Assembly (NCBI GenBank): GCA_016196785.1
Contig: JACPXA010000156.1
Coordinates: forward strand, 1-12,817
Reading direction: 5' to 3'
Source of the DNA: Elusimicrobiota bacterium
Lineage (GTDB): Bacteria; Elusimicrobiota; Elusimicrobia; 2-01-FULL-59-12; JACPXA01
DNA: 12,817 nt
Shown here: in pieces, positions 7,369-12,817 of the stretch
How positions within the stretch are numbered: position 1 is the stretch's first letter
Layout: every line of letters begins with the position of its first letter
Translations under genes and position numbers: made by a program
The notes under the pieces: generated by a model
Told to the model about the DNA's origin: nothing
Database searches by the model: none
What the model saw: only the letters and a program-made list of their open reading frames with translations

Positions 7369-7399
7369 CGAAGATTCATCGCTTGGGTGGTCTTCGATG
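7366..7399 (-). promoter_or_regulatory. Stem-loop enclosing the start codon of the second PII gene
   Basis: In the transcript CATCGAAGA (7399-7391) can pair perfectly with TCTTCGATG (7374-7366) over 9 bp around a 16-nt loop. The last three bases of the right arm are the PII start codon. The loop contains an upstream ATG that opens a four-codon frame whose TGA overlaps the PII ATG as ATGA. There is no T-run, so it does not look like an intrinsic terminator. Sequestering the start codon would lower PII translation unless upstream ribosomes or a factor open the stem. The pairing is seen directly; the role is inference. Confidence 0.45.
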
Positions 7400-7430
7400 G
7401 AGGGGATCAGCGTCTCGGCAAGGTCGCGGC

Positions 7431-7943
7431 TTAGCGTCGCTTCTCCTTTAGCTTTCGAAGGGCTTCGAAATCCGGGCGGTAGTATCTCTTTCGATCCAAC
7501 CGACCTTGCTCCTTGAGTACGGACTCAATGAAGCGACGATCAGCCAGCGTCGGACGATTGGCTAAGGCCTGCTGCATCTGCTCACGCCCTTTCGTAATGA
7601 TCCCTACTTTGAAATACAGCAATCCGAGTTGGATATGGCCACGTACATAGGAGGGATGTTGGACGAGGAGGGTCTCCAGGACCTCGATGGCCTCATAGAT
7701 CTGGTGATCCATCGCCAGGCTCATCCCCAGTCCAACCCAGTTATCGAGTTCTTGGGGATTGAGGGCCTTCGCCCGACGGAAGTCTGACGCAGCCGAGGGC
7801 CACGCCTTCAACTGAAATTGCGCGAGCGCTCGGCCTCGAAACGCCTCCGCACGCTCCGGCGCCACGGCAAGAGAGGCTGTGAAGGTCTCTACCGCCTCCT
7901 CAAAGGCGCCTGCCTTCAATTGCGAGTAGCCTTGGACCACCAA
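7431..7943 (-). CDS. Tetratricopeptide repeat protein between two PII genes
   Basis: This is a TPR protein of about 170 residues with three to four repeats: LKAGAFEEAVETFTASLAVAP, then AFRGRALAQFQLKAWPSAAS with ALNP, then ALVQHP-like units (LETLLVQHPSY, LGLLYFKVG). It has a basic C-terminal tail (LRKLKEKRR). TPR arrays are protein-binding scaffolds. No signal peptide or enzymatic domain is seen. The start is uncertain: TTG 7943 and GTG 7940 both lack a ribosome-binding site, and the first TPR helix seems to begin slightly upstream. The frame stays open back into the preceding PII gene, where an ATT codon at about 7979 has AAGGA 8 nt before it, but a rare ATT start is speculative. Its place between two PII genes suggests a partner in nitrogen signalling, which is inference. 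Confidence 0.75.
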   Translation of the reverse strand: MVVQGYSQLKAGAFEEAVETFTASLAVAPERAEAFRGRALAQFQLKAWPSAASDFRRAKALNPQELDNWVGLGMSLAMDHQIYEAIEVLETLLVQHPSYVRGHIQLGLLYFKVGIITKGREQMQQALANRPTLADRRFIESVLKEQGRLDRKRYYRPDFEALRKLKEKRR

Positions 7944-7972
7944 GGCGTCCGCTGCGTGGTTCGGCTCCGAGC

Positions 7973-8311
7973 TTACAATGCGCTGGTTCCTTTTTCTCCC
8001 GTCCGAATCCGCAGGGCATTCGGAACGTCGAGCACAAAAACTTTGCCGTCTCCCACATTCCCGGTCCGAGCCACCCCACTAATCGTGGTCATCACTTTGT
8101 TCACATCCTCATCTTGGACGACCATGTCAATCTTCACCTTCGGGATAAACCGGATGGTATATTCCCCACCTCGGTAATGTTCCACTTGTCCCTTTTGCCG
8201 ACCAAACCCGCGAACATCACTGACCGTCATCCCCATAATGTGTTGTTTATCCAAGGCATCGGTCACGGCGTCTAACTTGTCAGGCCGGATGATCGCACTA
8301 ATTAATTTCAT
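7973..8311 (-). CDS. glnK: PII nitrogen regulatory protein (GlnK-like), first copy
   Basis: This 112-residue PII protein is encoded just downstream of amtB, the usual place for GlnK, which blocks the AmtB channel when nitrogen is plentiful. Landmarks are MKLISAIIRPDKLDAV, RGFGRQKG, the T-loop EHYRGGEYT with the modifiable tyrosine at exactly Y51, the B-loop TGNVGDGKVFV and C-terminal NALRIRTGEKG. All nucleotide and 2-oxoglutarate binding regions seem intact. A GGGAG ribosome-binding site lies about 8-9 nt before the ATG. It is clearly a paralogue of the second PII encoded 0.6 kb downstream but differs in the T-loop (GGEY against GIPY) and around residue 25. The name glnK rests on synteny with amtB rather than on a diagnostic residue. 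Confidence 0.95.
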   Translation of the reverse strand: MKLISAIIRPDKLDAVTDALDKQHIMGMTVSDVRGFGRQKGQVEHYRGGEYTIRFIPKVKIDMVVQDEDVNKVMTTISGVARTGNVGDGKVFVLDVPNALRIRTGEKGTSAL

Positions 8312-8352
8312 AGGTTTTCTCCCTCAGCAGCTCCGTTCGTTCCAAGGTCAAA

Positions 8353-8445
8353 CTATTTATCCCACACGCTCTTCCCTTTTTTATACACCCCAAGCAGGAC
8401 AAAGACGACGAGGGAAATAATAGCAAATGTCAACGATCCTCTCAT
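8353..8445 (-). CDS. 30-residue single-helix membrane protein between amtB and PII
   Basis: This very small ORF begins 11 bp after the amtB stop. Translation gives 30 residues: MRGS, a hydrophobic helix LTFAIISLVVFVLLGVY, then a basic tail KKGKSVWDK. The ATG has an excellent ribosome-binding site (GGGAGG, 5 nt upstream). Those bases also cover the end of amtB, which suggests coupled translation. The layout (short N-terminus, one helix, positive C-terminal tail) fits a bitopic protein with its C-terminus in the cytoplasm. No family is recognised. It could be an accessory subunit of AmtB, comparable in kind to tiny subunits of other transporters, but this is inference. Ribosome-binding site and composition make it unlikely to be noise. 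Confidence 0.68.
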   Translation of the reverse strand: MRGSLTFAIISLVVFVLLGVYKKGKSVWDK

Positions 8446-8456
8446 AAAGCCTCCCT

Positions 8457-10178
8457 TTAACGCTTTGCGAACGCCGGTTCGGAAACGGTACTGGCACCAG
8501 CGGCGCCGTACTCACCAGCCTTCAAGACGAAGTCCGGATAGCACAGGGCCCCCATTTCGGGAAGATCCAACCCGGCTAATTCAGCTTTCGCGCCGGCCCG
8601 TTGTCCCACCACCACATCCACAATCCAGTTGAAGATAAACGAGAGGGAGAAGATGGCCCCCACCAACGTGGCGATGCCAATGAGCTGAGCCACCAATTGG
8701 CCTGGATCGCCGTAGAACACCCCTTTCACCGATCCAGGGACACCGTTCCAGCTCCCCCCATAGTTGCTGCGGCCATCGGCAAAGAGCCCCACCGACAACA
8801 CCCCCCAGAGCCCGTTCACCCCGTGCACTGAGATGGCGCCCACCGGGTCGTCAATCTTCGGAACCCGATCAAAGAACTCAACCGCCAGGCAGACCACGAT
8901 GCCTGCCACCCAACCGATGATGACGGCCCCCATGCTGTTGACAAACCCACTCGGGGCTGTGATCGCGACTAAGCCGGCCAATAACCCGTTGCCAGCCATG
9001 GACGCGTCGGGCTTCCCATACCGAATCCACATGTAGAAGAGGGCTCCGAACGACCCCGTGCAGCCGGCCAACATGGTGTTGACGGCGATGCTGCCGATCC
9101 GCAAGGCGCCGTTTCCGGAAGCCCCCAGGGTGCTGCCGGGGTTGAACCCGAACCACCCGAAGGCCAGAATGAAACAGCCGAGCAGGACAAAGGCCAGATC
9201 ATGCCCCGGGATGACGTTGGGGGTCCCATCACGGTTGTACTTCCCGATGCGAGGACCGAGCTGCATAGCGACGGCTAGGGCGGTGATGCCACCAACGGCA
9301 TGAACCACCCCAGAGCCCGCAAAGTCACAATACCCATGTCCCAGCCCAAAGTTCACACCCAACTGGGACAGCCAACCACCACCCCACGCCCAGTTGCCAA
9401 ACAACGGATAGACAACTGCGGCTAAGGGGATGGTGGATACCGCAAAGGCCGAATACTTCCACCGCTCGGCACATCCCCCGGTGACGATCGTTGCGGCCGT
9501 ATCCATGAAGACCATTTGGAAGAGGAACAAGACCATCACCCCAACGTCATACGTCGCCCCACTCAAGAAGAACCCTCGAGTGCCAAACAGGCCCCACGGT
9601 TTCCCAAACAACGTCTTGGTGAACTCTCCATTCAGAGGATAGGCACCTCCCAGATTCGCAACGGGCGCACTCCCCCCCATTTGCAGGGCAAACCCGCAGA
9701 CCCAGTAGGCGAACAGGCCAAACCCATACACCATGAAGTTCATCATCATGGTATGGTTGGCGTTCTTCGCGCGGCAGAGTCCGGTCTCGACCAGGGCAAA
9801 CCCGGCCTGCATGAACATGACCAGGAACCCGGTGATCAAGGTCCACACGAAGTTAATAGCCACCTTATTCTGCCCTACCTGATTGACCACATCGGCCAGG
9901 GTGAGCCCTTTTTTGGCGTCCCCCACGGCGACATCACTGATGGTCCCCGTCAGCTCAGCACCCGGGTCTCCTTTAGCCGCGATGTCTTCACTTTTCGGAC
10001 CGGCAAGACCTGAGAGGTCTTTATCGGTCAACGGCACCGGCGCAGGGGCGGCGGCGACCGCTGTGGCAGGTTTGGCCTCTTCGGCCTTCAAGGGAATAGC
10101 CAGAATGGCCAAGCCCAGCATCCCCATAACCCCCAAAAGGCTCAGGAACGCTCTACATCGTGTCTGTCGGGATTTCAT
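8457..10178 (-). CDS. amtB: Ammonium transporter (Amt family) with N-terminal extension
   Basis: This is an inner-membrane ammonium channel of the Amt/Mep/Rh family. The 573-residue product is longer than a typical 400-450-residue Amt. It begins with a signal peptide (about 1-32, ending LKAEE) and a proline/alanine-rich periplasmic segment to about residue 100. About eleven helices follow. The twin pore histidines are H293 (DFAGSGVVHAVGG) and H452 (ISVHGVNGLWG), and the conserved aspartate is D285. GFGWFGFNPGS-type and FMDTAATIVTGGCAER motifs are also seen. The C-terminal tail (AGLDLPEMGALCYPD) is the cytoplasmic region that docks with PII. A TTG at 10190 would add four residues. The ATG at 10178 is preferred because GGAGGAG lies just before it. 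It is flanked on both sides by tiny membrane-protein genes and followed by a PII gene. Confidence 0.96.
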   Translation of the reverse strand: MKSRQTRCRAFLSLLGVMGMLGLAILAIPLKAEEAKPATAVAAAPAPVPLTDKDLSGLAGPKSEDIAAKGDPGAELTGTISDVAVGDAKKGLTLADVVNQVGQNKVAINFVWTLITGFLVMFMQAGFALVETGLCRAKNANHTMMMNFMVYGFGLFAYWVCGFALQMGGSAPVANLGGAYPLNGEFTKTLFGKPWGLFGTRGFFLSGATYDVGVMVLFLFQMVFMDTAATIVTGGCAERWKYSAFAVSTIPLAAVVYPLFGNWAWGGGWLSQLGVNFGLGHGYCDFAGSGVVHAVGGITALAVAMQLGPRIGKYNRDGTPNVIPGHDLAFVLLGCFILAFGWFGFNPGSTLGASGNGALRIGSIAVNTMLAGCTGSFGALFYMWIRYGKPDASMAGNGLLAGLVAITAPSGFVNSMGAVIIGWVAGIVVCLAVEFFDRVPKIDDPVGAISVHGVNGLWGVLSVGLFADGRSNYGGSWNGVPGSVKGVFYGDPGQLVAQLIGIATLVGAIFSLSFIFNWIVDVVVGQRAGAKAELAGLDLPEMGALCYPDFVLKAGEYGAAGASTVSEPAFAKR

Positions 10179-10211
10179 AATCTCCTCCAAAGAAGGTTAT
10201 TATTGTGAATG

Positions 10212-10394
10212 TTACTTCTTCCAAATGGCGCGCGCTAAGTAATACTTATTTAACACGCCAAGGTTACCCATGAGCGAAATCGCAATGCCAAGGCACGCAA
10301 TAAGTCCACGCCCAATGTTGCTCGGGGTGATGAAGAGCCCCCCTACCGCAAGGAGCCAGCCGCCAACGATGAGTACTAATCCCGCAATTCTCAT
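10212..10394 (-). CDS. 60-residue two-helix membrane protein upstream of amtB
   Basis: The product is 60 residues with two hydrophobic helices, about 3-23 (AGLVLIVGGWLLAVGGLF) and about 29-48 (GRGLIACLGIAISLMG). The second is followed by a basic, aromatic tail (NKYYLARAIWKK). The ATG has a strong GGGAGG ribosome-binding site about 5 nt upstream and overlaps the stop of the preceding 56-aa gene as ATGA. Thirty-three base pairs separate it from amtB. I do not recognise the family. The good translation signals, membrane character and position argue that it is a real gene of the ammonium operon. It might be a subunit or regulator of AmtB; function is unknown. Confidence 0.75.
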   Translation of the reverse strand: MRIAGLVLIVGGWLLAVGGLFITPSNIGRGLIACLGIAISLMGNLGVLNKYYLARAIWKK

Positions 10395-10561
10395 TGTTCC
10401 TCCCTACTCCGCACTGACTTAAACATCACAGCCGACATGACCATCATCGCCGCACCGGCCAACACGCCAAGGACACCAGCCCCGACCGCCCCCGTTGTTA
10501 GGATCGTGAACCCGAGCAGGAACCAAAATAATGCCCAACCTGATGTTCGTGTAGTACCCAT
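10391..10561 (-). CDS. 56-residue two-helix membrane protein, first gene of the amtB cluster
   Basis: The product is 56 residues: MGTTRTSG, a hydrophobic helix WALFWFLLGFTILTTGA, a second helix GVLGVLAGAAMMVMSAVMF, and a charged tail KSVRSREEQ. The ATG has a near-perfect ribosome-binding site (AAGGAGG, 4 nt upstream). The TGA stop overlaps the ATG of the 60-aa gene as ATGA, the hallmark of translational coupling. It is the first gene after a 200-bp intergenic region, so the operon promoter probably lies just upstream. The family is unknown. Topology by the positive-inside rule would put both ends in the cytoplasm. It is too short to be called by a 60-residue cut-off but has better start signals than most genes in the window. 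Confidence 0.72.
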   Translation of the reverse strand: MGTTRTSGWALFWFLLGFTILTTGAVGAGVLGVLAGAAMMVMSAVMFKSVRSREEQ

Positions 10562-10761
10562 GAATCCTCCTTATAGCTCTCCACTCACGCCCTATAAAAA
10601 TAAAACGCCCTCAACACACGGTGCGTGAATTGAGAACGTCTCCGTTCCAGCAGGCACCCCCCTGTGCCCTTACACTTACACAAGTAAAACTTTCCGAGTT
10701 TTGGTAACCCCTCCCCACTGATTTCGGGGGCCTGCCCTCGAGTGCCTGTGTCGGGGGTCGT
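10562..10761. other. Intergenic region upstream of the amtB cluster with two inverted repeats
   Basis: No coding sequence is seen in these 200 bp. Two short perfect inverted repeats lie close together: GAACG/CGTTC around TCTC (10634-10647), and GGCAC/GTGCC around CCCCCT (10653-10668). Either could be an operator for a dimeric regulator. A run GTTTTATTTTTATAGGG on the minus strand (about 10607-10591) is the best AT-rich -10 region, but no matching -35 is evident. I looked for a sigma-54 GG-N10-GC element, expected for nitrogen control; the nearest match has N11 and so is not accepted. A weak AAAACT/AGTTTT hairpin behind the synthase gene (near 10686-10702) lacks a convincing T-run. The region most likely holds the cluster promoter. 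Confidence 0.4.
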
Positions 10762-11889
10762 CTACCGTTTGGTCAGGGGAATGTAGGGAAGGTTGTGGGG
10801 ACCGGTGTACTGGCTTTCAGGGCGGATGAGGCGATTGTCATCCATCTGCTCAATGATGTGCGCGCCCCACCCAGCCATCCGGGCCGCGGCGAAGATCGGG
10901 GTGTACACCGGTAAGGGCAACCCTAATAGGTAATAGGCTAATCCTGTCGGGAAATCCACGTTGGACAGGATGTTCTTTGTTTGCCGCATGATCGTTTCAA
11001 CCCGCTCGGCGGTCTCCCGGAGCTTCAACGCAGATCCGCCGAGCTGTTCGGCCAACTCCCTGACCAGCGGTTTCATGATCGGGACCCGGGTGTCCCCCCG
11101 CTTATAGATCCGGTGTCCAAAACCCATGATTCTCTTTTTCTGCGCAAGGGCATCTCGGAGCCATCCATCAACCCGTGAGGGTTCGCCGATTTCCAGTAAC
11201 ATCTGAATCGCCCCCTCGTTAGCTCCCCCGTGCAACGCACCCTTCAGCGCGCCGATGGCGGAGGTCACAGCGGCGTGGAGGTCGGATAAGGTGGACACCG
11301 TGACCCGCGCGGCAAAGGTCGAAGCGTTGAACCCATGCTCCGCATAGAGGATCAGTGAGGTGTTGAACACTCGACTCGCCAAGGTATCCGGCGGCCGGCC
11401 GGTCATCATAAAGAGGAAGTTCTCGGCGTGGGACAACTCCGACCGCGGGGGAATGGGCGGTTGTCCTTGCGACAGCCGATAGCCCGCGGCAACCAAGCTA
11501 GGGATCTGGGCGATCAAGCGAGTGGCTTTACTGGCGTTCGCCTCATGGGAGTTGTCGCTGACCTCCGGGTCATGTGCACCCAGCCATGAGACCGCGGTTC
11601 GAAGCCGATCCATCGGATGAACCGTTGGTGCCATTCGTCGCAGCAAGTCCAGCACCGCGAGGTCCAGCGGCCGGGCCGTGACCAGTGAGGCGGTAAAGGC
11701 GGCAAGCTCCGCCTGGGTCGGGAGACGGCCAAAGATCAGGAGGTACGCCACTTCTTCATAGCTCGCCTGTTGGGCCAGGTCCCGCACATCGTAACCACGA
11801 TAGATGAGCCGCTCGTTCCGCGGGTCTACCTCGCCGATTGCCGAGGCCCCCGCGATGATTCCTTCCAATCCGCGAGTCTTAGGCGGCAT
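10762..11889 (-). CDS. Citrate synthase / 2-methylcitrate synthase family enzyme
   Basis: This cytoplasmic enzyme condenses acetyl-CoA or propionyl-CoA with oxaloacetate. The preferred product is 375 residues, matching the short type II synthases. Active-site residues are H220 (GALHGGANE), H259 (GFGHRIYKRGD) and D312 (SNVDFPTGL), with the oxaloacetate-binding H185 (AEHGFNAS). The longest frame starts at ATG 11913. ATG 11889 is preferred because family members begin close to the (K)GLEG motif and because this ATG overlaps the out-of-frame tail of the preceding prpB-like gene by 11 bp, as in a compact operon. Neither start has a strong ribosome-binding site. Pairing with a methylisocitrate-lyase-family gene favours 2-methylcitrate synthase (prpC), but sequence alone does not separate it from citrate synthase, so I leave the symbol blank. 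Confidence 0.92.
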   Translation of the reverse strand: MPPKTRGLEGIIAGASAIGEVDPRNERLIYRGYDVRDLAQQASYEEVAYLLIFGRLPTQAELAAFTASLVTARPLDLAVLDLLRRMAPTVHPMDRLRTAVSWLGAHDPEVSDNSHEANASKATRLIAQIPSLVAAGYRLSQGQPPIPPRSELSHAENFLFMMTGRPPDTLASRVFNTSLILYAEHGFNASTFAARVTVSTLSDLHAAVTSAIGALKGALHGGANEGAIQMLLEIGEPSRVDGWLRDALAQKKRIMGFGHRIYKRGDTRVPIMKPLVRELAEQLGGSALKLRETAERVETIMRQTKNILSNVDFPTGLAYYLLGLPLPVYTPIFAAARMAGWGAHIIEQMDDNRLIRPESQYTGPHNLPYIPLTKR

Positions 11890-11983
11890 ACTGATCATAG
11901 TGAAGAAGGTCATAAAGCTCGGTCCTGGTTTTCATCCGGGGAAGCAGTCCTCGCTGAGTGCCTCGCCGCTTCAATTGCTGCAT
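11879..11983 (-). pseudogene. Detached C-terminal tail of the prpB-like gene (frameshifted)
   Basis: In a frame different from the main prpB-like ORF, 34 codons translate into the C-terminal end expected for this family: QQLKRRGTQ, LLPRMKTRTELY and LLHYDQYA, followed by TAA at 11879. In intact homologues the ...AxNALxxxGTQ...MQTRxELYxxxxY segment follows directly on the FRVMLKAV part that ends the main ORF. Between AV and this block the DNA has too few bases by a number that changes the frame, consistent with loss of 1 or 4 nt near 11984-11988. The TAA overlaps the synthase ATG at 11889. I give it as a fragment, since a sequencing or assembly error is possible. Confidence 0.8.
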
Positions 11984-12714
11984 CGTCCCACCGCTTTGAG
12001 CATGACTCGGAATCCGGTCATGGGAAAGAGTACAATACGATAGCCCAGCCACGCAAACTGCTGGACCGAGAGGTAGGGGGTCTTGCCGAACTCGGTCATG
12101 TTGGAGACGAGCGGGCCGGGAACCCGTTTTGCGAACGTTTTAAACTCGTTAACTGATTCCAAGGCTTCGGGGAAGATCGCATCTGCCCCTGCTTGTCGGT
12201 ACAGCCGAGCGCGGGTGATGGCGTCCTCGAGGCTGGTGACCCCTCGCGCGTCTGTTCTGGCCACGATGAAGAACCCCCGATGACGGCGTGCTGCACAGGC
12301 TGCGCGGATCTTGGCGGACATCGCCGTTGCGGGAATCAGTTGTTTTCCAGCCAGATGCCCGCAGCGTTTTGGCGAGGCTTGATCTTCGAGCTGTACCCCA
12401 CTGGCCCCCACTCGTTCCAGCTCCTTGATGGTTCGAGCCACCTGCAGCGGGCCGCCGTAGCCCGTGTCCGCATCCACCAACACCGGGATTCTCACGGCAC
12501 GCACGATATACGAGACTTGCTGGACGAGCTCACGTAAGGTCAGCAGTTCAAGGTCTGGATAACCAAGGCTGTTGGCCAGCGCTGCGCCGGAGGCGTACAC
12601 CGCCTTGAATCCGAGGCGTTCCAGCAGCATTGCGGAGATGGCGTTAAAGACGCCAGGCACAGGGACGGTTCCCCTCCGGATGAGCTGTCGAAGGGAGGAG
12701 TGCTCCTCAATCAC
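11971..12714 (-). CDS. prpB: Methylisocitrate lyase / isocitrate lyase superfamily protein, C-terminally frameshifted
   Basis: This belongs to the PEP mutase/isocitrate lyase superfamily. PrpB cleaves 2-methylisocitrate to pyruvate and succinate in the methylcitrate cycle. The 247-residue frame shows VYASGAALANSLGYPD, the Mg-binding VDADTGYGG (D81, D83), VQLEDQ and the catalytic loop KRCGH (C118), which favours a lyase rather than a mutase. VSNMTEFGKTPYLS and YRIVLFPMTGFR follow. Normal members have about 290 residues. Here the frame ends in an unrelated GRCSN just after MLKAV, while the missing tail is encoded downstream in another frame. The start is GTG at 12714, with GGGGGAAG about 4 nt upstream formed by the end of a palindromic repeat. 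In relatives the tail helices are exchanged between subunits, so the truncated form may be unstable. Oxaloacetate decarboxylase or dimethylmalate lyase are alternatives. Confidence 0.85.
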   Translation of the reverse strand: MIEEHSSLRQLIRRGTVPVPGVFNAISAMLLERLGFKAVYASGAALANSLGYPDLELLTLRELVQQVSYIVRAVRIPVLVDADTGYGGPLQVARTIKELERVGASGVQLEDQASPKRCGHLAGKQLIPATAMSAKIRAACAARRHRGFFIVARTDARGVTSLEDAITRARLYRQAGADAIFPEALESVNEFKTFAKRVPGPLVSNMTEFGKTPYLSVQQFAWLGYRIVLFPMTGFRVMLKAVGRCSN

Positions 12715-12720
12715 GCAACT

Positions 12721-12804
12721 TCCCCCTTTGATAAAGGGGGATGGAGGGGGATTTGCCGTCGAGGAATTGAAATCCCTCCCCGCCTCCCTTTTCCAAAGGG
12801 AGGA
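12721..12804. repeat. Imperfect palindromic MITE/REP-like element upstream of prpB
   Basis: The 84-bp segment has two ~34-bp arms (12721-12754 and 12770-12804) that are imperfect reverse complements about a 15-bp centre. Each arm holds its own perfect 9-3-9 hairpin: TCCCCCTTT with AAAGGGGGA around GAT (12721-12741), and CCTCCCTTT with AAAGGGAGG around TCC (12783-12803). The inner edges are GGGATTT and AAATCCC. This architecture is typical of non-autonomous palindromic elements scattered in intergenic DNA of many environmental bacteria. No transposase is nearby and no clear target-site duplication is seen. The left end provides the G-rich ribosome-binding site of the prpB-like gene. Confidence 0.75.
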
Positions 12805-12817
12805 GTGTTTTCCGGAC

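Noticed and set aside
9516..10013. A 165-codon plus-strand frame opposite the amtB 5' part
   Set aside because: It is histidine/proline-rich, as expected from reading the complement of glycine/valine membrane codons; no independent support.
10650..10672. Sigma-54 type promoter (GG-N10-GC) before the ammonium cluster
   Set aside because: GGGCAC and GTGCC resemble the two elements, but the spacing is N11 instead of the required N10.
10686..10702. Intrinsic terminator behind the citrate-synthase-like gene
   Set aside because: The AAAACT/AGTTTT stem is AT-rich and weak and is followed by only a short T-run, so it does not meet a usual terminator pattern.
12691..12807. 12-bp direct repeat AAGGGAGGAGTG at 12691 and 12796 as a target-site duplication of the palindromic element
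   Set aside because: The left copy lies inside prpB coding sequence, 18 bp away from the element end, and the right copy is mostly part of the arm itself; probably coincidence.

Overview
All supported genes in this 12.8 kb window lie on the minus strand, so transcription runs from high to low coordinates. Base composition is moderately GC-rich. The organism looks like a Gram-negative-type, free-living environmental bacterium: it has the MEP isoprenoid pathway (ispH), an Amt protein with a cleavable signal peptide, and a probable lipoprotein binding protein. The style of the proteins (GAVATT-type inositol-phosphate synthase family, long Amt, palindromic GGGGGA/TCCCCC intergenic repeat) would suit Nitrospirota, NC10 or related phyla. 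That placement is an impression from memory, not a result.

Layout in the direction of transcription. (1) 12817-11879: an imperfect palindromic, MITE-like repeat, then a methylisocitrate-lyase-family gene (prpB-like) whose last ~34 codons are in another frame. (2) 11889-10762: a citrate/2-methylcitrate synthase overlapping the prpB tail. (3) A 200-bp intergenic region with two short inverted repeats. (4) 10561-6854: an ammonium/PII cluster in the order 56-aa membrane protein, 60-aa membrane protein, amtB, 30-aa membrane protein, PII, TPR protein, PII, 58-aa membrane protein. (5) 6795-2381: five tightly overlapping genes for a SsuABC/TauABC-type ABC importer (lipoprotein, ATPase, permease), a FIST sensory protein and a DUF309 protein. 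(6) 2305-36: ispH and an inositol-3-phosphate synthase gene.

How the parts fit: regions 4 and 5 are nearly contiguous, with 58 bp between the 58-aa gene and the preferred start of the binding protein. They may be one long nitrogen-acquisition locus. AmtB with two PII proteins is the classic ammonium transport and sensing pair. The ABC importer may bring in an organic nitrogen or sulfur compound, and FIST domains are predicted small-ligand sensors. The most unusual element is the set of four tiny predicted membrane proteins interleaved with amtB and the PII genes. Three of these are shorter than 60 residues and easily missed.

Two apparent lesions deserve attention. The inositol-3-phosphate synthase lacks the glycine-rich NAD-binding stretch by a clean in-frame deletion of roughly 30 residues. 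prpB carries a frameshift. Either could be biological decay or an assembly error. A 9-bp stem that includes the start codon of the second PII gene is a possible translational control element. No tRNA, rRNA, CRISPR array or transposase is visible, and no stretch over 300 bases lacks a gene.
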